Below the pieces are notes generated by a model. That model was not told where the DNA came from. It saw nothing but the letters and a program-made list of their open reading frames with translations, and searched no databases. This document shows, piece after piece, positions 5,638-7,595 of a stretch of 7,595 nucleotides of DNA. Where the stretch lies: contig JAEUSC010000332.1 of assembly GCA_016789035.1 (NCBI GenBank), positions 1-7,595 on the forward strand, given 5' to 3'. The position numbers were made by a program, and so were the translations under genes. Every line of letters starts with the position of its first letter. Position 1 is the stretch's first letter. The stretch comes from Candidatus Omnitrophota bacterium (lineage in GTDB: Bacteria > Omnitrophota > Gorgyraeia > Zapsychrales > Fredricksoniimonadaceae).

Positions 5638-6780
5638 ATGCTTACACGAAAAAGACAAGTTGTTTCAAAGATTGAGGCGGTGGAAGGCACAGCGGAATCA
5701 TTAGCGGTTGCAGATGCCAAGACACTTGCTTATAACCCGCGTATCAGTTTCGACCCAGAGATGTTTAATAGGGATCCAGCGAGACTTACCTTTACAAATA
5801 TCAGCAAGGTGGTTGGTAAACGTCCCGGTGCATTGAGTTTTGGTTTAGAGTTGCGCGGTTCCGGTTCTGCGGCAACTGCTCCCGATTGGGGCAAACATTT
5901 TCAGAACTGCGGATGCGCGGTCAATCTTCTTAAATCAATCAACATCGGCGCAGTAACCGCCGGACCTTTCCAGCATGGCGAAACGATTACCGGTGGCACA
6001 TCTGCCGGTAAAGGGCGAGTTATTGTTAATACCGCCAACGGTGCAAGTGCCGTCATGTATGTGATTATTTCTGGAACGCTTCAAAGCGGGGAAGTGATTA
6101 CCGGTGGTACATCAGGGGCGACCGCCACCACATCATCTTCTGCAACCACAATTGGAAACGTGGTCGAACCCCTGACTGATCTTATTCCTAGTCAAACCAT
6201 GTCTGGATATGAAGACGGTATCAGAAAACTATTAAGAGGATGTCGCGGTAAATTCAAAATCAATTTCAAAAGCGGTGAACCGGTCATGGTTAATTTTGAC
6301 TTTATGGGTGTTGAGGCCGGTATCGCAGACACCGCTTTATTTACCGCCCCCGTGTATGAAACAACCAAGCCGCCGGCCTTTATTAATGCGGCATTCTCGA
6401 TGGATGCTTATTCAGCCAAGATTTCATCGCTTGAAATCAACATGGAGAACAAATTGGCCGCCCGCGATGATGTTAATAATGACCGTGGTATTTTGTCGTT
6501 CTTAATTACGGATCGTGATGTTAACGGTTCATTCGATCCGGAAATGGTATTGGTGGCCACTTACGATTTCCATACAAAGTGGTTTAGCGCAACAGAGATG
6601 GTTCTTGATACGACCTGGGGAACCGTGAGCGGCAATAAGTTCAGATTTTATGCGCCGAAAGCTCAATACACAAAGGTTGAGGATGAAAGTCGGGACGGCA
6701 TCGCTGTTGCTAAGACTTCATTTGATTTAAACGGTTCGTTACTTCCCGGTAACGATGAGTGGGCTTTATTGTGCATCTAA
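5638..6780 (+). CDS. Major tail tube protein with inserted repeat domain
   Basis: The 380-residue product should be the hexamer-forming tail tube subunit. It follows the terminator gene, precedes the two chaperone frames, and has a strong ribosome binding site (AGGAGG, 5624-5629), as an abundant structural protein needs. The N-terminus (LTRKRQVVSKIEAVEGTAESLAVADAKTLAYNPRISFDPEMFNRDPAR) resembles tail tube proteins of this type, with an EAVEGT motif. After GLELRGSGSAATAPDWGKHFQNCG (69-92), a Gly/Thr/Ser-rich insert of about 70 residues (roughly 105-175) carries two GE(T/V)ITGGTS repeats 37 residues apart. The tube fold then resumes (GCRGKFKINFKSGEPVMVNFDFMG, SLEINMENKLAARDDVNNDRGI, ITDRDVNGSFDPEM). 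Without the insert the protein is about 310 residues. The insert probably projects from the tube surface, as extra domains do on other tube proteins. Family call is good; the role of the insert is unknown. Confidence 0.8.
   Translation: MLTRKRQVVSKIEAVEGTAESLAVADAKTLAYNPRISFDPEMFNRDPARLTFTNISKVVGKRPGALSFGLELRGSGSAATAPDWGKHFQNCGCAVNLLKSINIGAVTAGPFQHGETITGGTSAGKGRVIVNTANGASAVMYVIISGTLQSGEVITGGTSGATATTSSSATTIGNVVEPLTDLIPSQTMSGYEDGIRKLLRGCRGKFKINFKSGEPVMVNFDFMGVEAGIADTALFTAPVYETTKPPAFINAAFSMDAYSAKISSLEINMENKLAARDDVNNDRGILSFLITDRDVNGSFDPEMVLVATYDFHTKWFSATEMVLDTTWGTVSGNKFRFYAPKAQYTKVEDESRDGIAVAKTSFDLNGSLLPGNDEWALLCI
5968..6003 (+). repeat. Tail tube insert repeat, first copy
   Basis: It encodes FQHGETITGGTS (tube residues 111-122). 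The core GATTACCGGTGG at 5985-5996 recurs exactly 111 bases later. The 111-base period (37 codons) indicates a duplicated unit within the inserted domain. Confidence 0.65.
6079..6114 (+). repeat. Tail tube insert repeat, second copy
   Basis: It encodes LQSGEVITGGTS (tube residues 148-159), sharing GE-ITGGTS with the copy at 5968-6003. The 12-base core GATTACCGGTGG lies at 6096-6107. Synonymous differences outside the core show that the copies have diverged. Confidence 0.65.
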
Positions 6781-6795
6781 AAAGGAGGATTAAAA

Positions 6796-7221
6796 ATGTT
6801 TACAGGAATTGATCGCAACGAAACAAAAACTTACAAATCCCCCAACGACCCTGATCAATCAAATCCGACCGTTTTTACGCTCGGGATATTGGATCCAACT
6901 GTCCGCAATGCCATTGAGGATTGCACCAGTTCATTTGATATCGACCCCAAGAACCCTAACGATAAACCAAAAGTGAATTTCAGTTTGGGCAAGCGTAATC
7001 ATCTGATTGTTAAATACGGTTTAAAAGGGATGGAAGGATTGCTTCATCCTAAAACAAAAGAACAGGTCAAGTTTGAAACAAACAACGGACATTTCGGCGG
7101 AAAACTTATTGAGGGTGTCACCGACCAGATATTAGACATGTTACCCAGCAATTTAAAAACCGAGTTGGCTGAAATTATTTGGAACGAGGATAAGTTTCAA
7201 GAGGACGACTCAAAAAACTAA
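6796..7221 (+). CDS. Tail assembly chaperone, gpG-like
   Basis: This 141-residue protein equals lambda gpG (140 residues) in size and position, between tube and tape measure genes. Such chaperones coat the tape measure protein and recruit tube subunits, and are absent from the finished virion. The sequence has an acidic N-terminal half (SPNDPDQSNPTVFTLGILDPTVRNAIEDC), a strand region VNFSLGKRNHLIVKYGLKGMEGLL, a helical SNLKTELAEIIWNEDKF, and an acidic EDDSKN end. AAAGGAGG at 6781-6788 gives a strong start at ATG 6796. The last sense codons form a slippery heptamer directly before the stop, so a fraction of ribosomes should continue into the next frame. There is little direct sequence resemblance to lambda gpG; the call rests on size, order and the frameshift signal. 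Confidence 0.8.
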   Translation: MFTGIDRNETKTYKSPNDPDQSNPTVFTLGILDPTVRNAIEDCTSSFDIDPKNPNDKPKVNFSLGKRNHLIVKYGLKGMEGLLHPKTKEQVKFETNNGHFGGKLIEGVTDQILDMLPSNLKTELAEIIWNEDKFQEDDSKN

Positions 7222-7535
7222 GAATGGCAATCTGGTTGACTTATGCACGAGGTCAGCTGGATTGCCCGAAACTCAAAGGCCAAAAGAATGTCTGTAACCA
7301 AGATGAATGTGAAAACAGCGATTGGAATTTTGGTGATGAAACATTCAAAGGCTGTCCAGTTAAGAAAATAACGCCAAGTAGCTGGGAATATTTAAGGGCG
7401 TTCATATTTTACAATCGGGGTTTCTTACCGAATCCGGGCGGCTGGCGTGATCAGCCGCTTAAGTTTATCAGGGCAATGGAAATCATCGAACTGGAATTGA
7501 TCAGGATTAAAGAAAAAGAAGGAAAAGACAGGTAA
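6796..7535 (+). CDS. Frameshifted tail assembly chaperone fusion, gpGT-like
   Basis: A -1 slip on A AAA AAC (7212-7218) joins the first chaperone frame to the downstream frame: bases 6796-7218, then 7218-7535 with base 7218 read twice. The result is 246 residues (141 + Leu-Arg + 103); lambda gpGT is about 280. The downstream frame is open across the junction (CTA AGA ATG). A minority fusion with a T-domain that binds the tape measure and tube protein is the established arrangement in lambda and is conserved across long-tailed phages, even where sequence is not. The heptamer, stop position and hairpin are seen directly; that the slip occurs is inferred. Confidence 0.75.
7212..7266 (+). promoter_or_regulatory. 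Programmed -1 ribosomal frameshift element
   Basis: The slippery heptamer A AAA AAC occupies 7212-7218 in the correct zero-frame phase (tca aaa aac). The zero-frame stop TAA follows at once (7219-7221), which tends to favour slippage. After a 7-nt spacer, bases 7226-7242 pair with 7250-7266 in an unbroken 17-bp stem (13 Watson-Crick, 4 G-U pairs) closing a 7-nt loop (7243-7249). The outer arm is a perfect GGCAATC / GATTGCC. This is the canonical layout of a stimulated -1 site. Z = C is usually a weaker slip in E. coli than AAAAAAG, so efficiency cannot be guessed. Confidence 0.85.
7224..7535 (+). CDS. Tail assembly chaperone T-domain, read mainly by frameshift
   Basis: This 103-codon frame lies in the -1 frame relative to the gpG-like gene. 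Its ATG at 7224 lacks a Shine-Dalgarno sequence and sits at the foot of the frameshift hairpin, so separate initiation is unlikely; translation as the C-terminal part of the fusion is expected. Residues include four cysteines (14, 24, 29, 44) in a CPKLKGQKNVC / DEC / GCP arrangement that could bind zinc, then a Trp/aromatic helix (SSWEYLRAFIFYNRG), a FLPNPGGWRDQPLKFIRAMEIIE segment (67-89), and a charged helical tail. The GFLPNPGG-DQP stretch fits the tape-measure-contacting part seen at this locus in other phages, as far as I recall the family. The stop overlaps the next start by one base (TAATG). Confidence 0.75.
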   Translation: MAIWLTYARGQLDCPKLKGQKNVCNQDECENSDWNFGDETFKGCPVKKITPSSWEYLRAFIFYNRGFLPNPGGWRDQPLKFIRAMEIIELELIRIKEKEGKDR

Positions 7536-7595
7536 TGCCTACGAATCGTGAACTTGAAATCATCATGCGGCTTCGTGATGAGGTTTCCAAGCAAT
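7535..7595 (+). CDS. Probable tape measure protein, N-terminus only
   Basis: Only the first 20 codons are present: MPTNRELEIIMRLRDEVSKQ, cut by the window edge. An ATG at 7535 overlaps the previous TAA by one base. AAGGAAAAG (7519-7527) precedes it with a workable spacer. The opening strand followed by a RDEVSKQ helix resembles tape measure N-termini, which often read 'L.I.L...D..S..'. Position directly after the frameshifted chaperone is where the tape measure gene lies in nearly all long-tailed phages. The protein should set tail length and be very long, mostly coiled coil; none of that is visible here, so the call rests on context. Confidence 0.72.
   Translation, partial: MPTNRELEIIMRLRDEVSKQ

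Noticed and set aside
960..6896. Six GGATCC sites (960, 1688, 3994, 5604, 5772, 6891)
   Set aside because: More than the roughly two expected in random sequence, but all fall in coding DNA, often as a Asp-Pro or similar codon pair, and show no spacing pattern.

Overview
The window holds ten to twelve genes, all on the + strand and packed with almost no spacing. It is the head and tail morphogenesis block of a tailed phage or prophage with a lambda-like, long non-contractile tail (siphovirus) gene order. Nothing in it is bacterial housekeeping DNA, and there are no tRNAs, integrase, attachment sites, insertion sequences or CRISPR repeats. The host cannot be named from this stretch. GC content is moderate, the genetic code is standard, and strong AGGAGG ribosome binding sites indicate an ordinary bacterial host. 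Protein similarity to well-studied phages looks distant, so names rest on family motifs, lengths and gene order.

Head region (1-4565): a portal protein cut off at its 5' end; a possible 49-codon gene overlapping both neighbours; a prohead protease whose C-terminal third has its own in-frame ribosome binding site and start, giving a nested scaffold protein; a two-domain capsid decoration candidate; the major capsid protein; and a small head-tail joining protein. A very stable GCAA-tetraloop hairpin lies between the capsid gene and the joining gene, exactly between a good Shine-Dalgarno sequence and the start codon.

Tail region (4562-7595): a tail completion (gpZ-like) protein, a tail terminator (gpU-like) protein, a tail tube protein carrying an inserted repeat domain, the two tail assembly chaperone reading frames, and the first 20 codons of the probable tape measure protein. 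The two chaperone frames are joined by a textbook -1 frameshift signal: slippery A AAA AAC, a 7-nt spacer holding the zero-frame stop, then a 17-bp hairpin.

Together the genes describe one assembly line. Portal, scaffold and capsid protein build the prohead, the protease clears the scaffold, decoration and joining proteins finish the head, and tube, terminator, chaperones and tape measure build the tail. Expression looks graded: scaffold, decoration, capsid, tube and chaperone G have AGGAGG sites, while low-copy proteins rely on ATGA stop-start overlaps, the hairpin-split site or frameshifting. The least ordinary points are the split ribosome binding site, the frameshift element, the nested scaffold, the overlapping small ORF, and the extra domains in the decoration and tube proteins.
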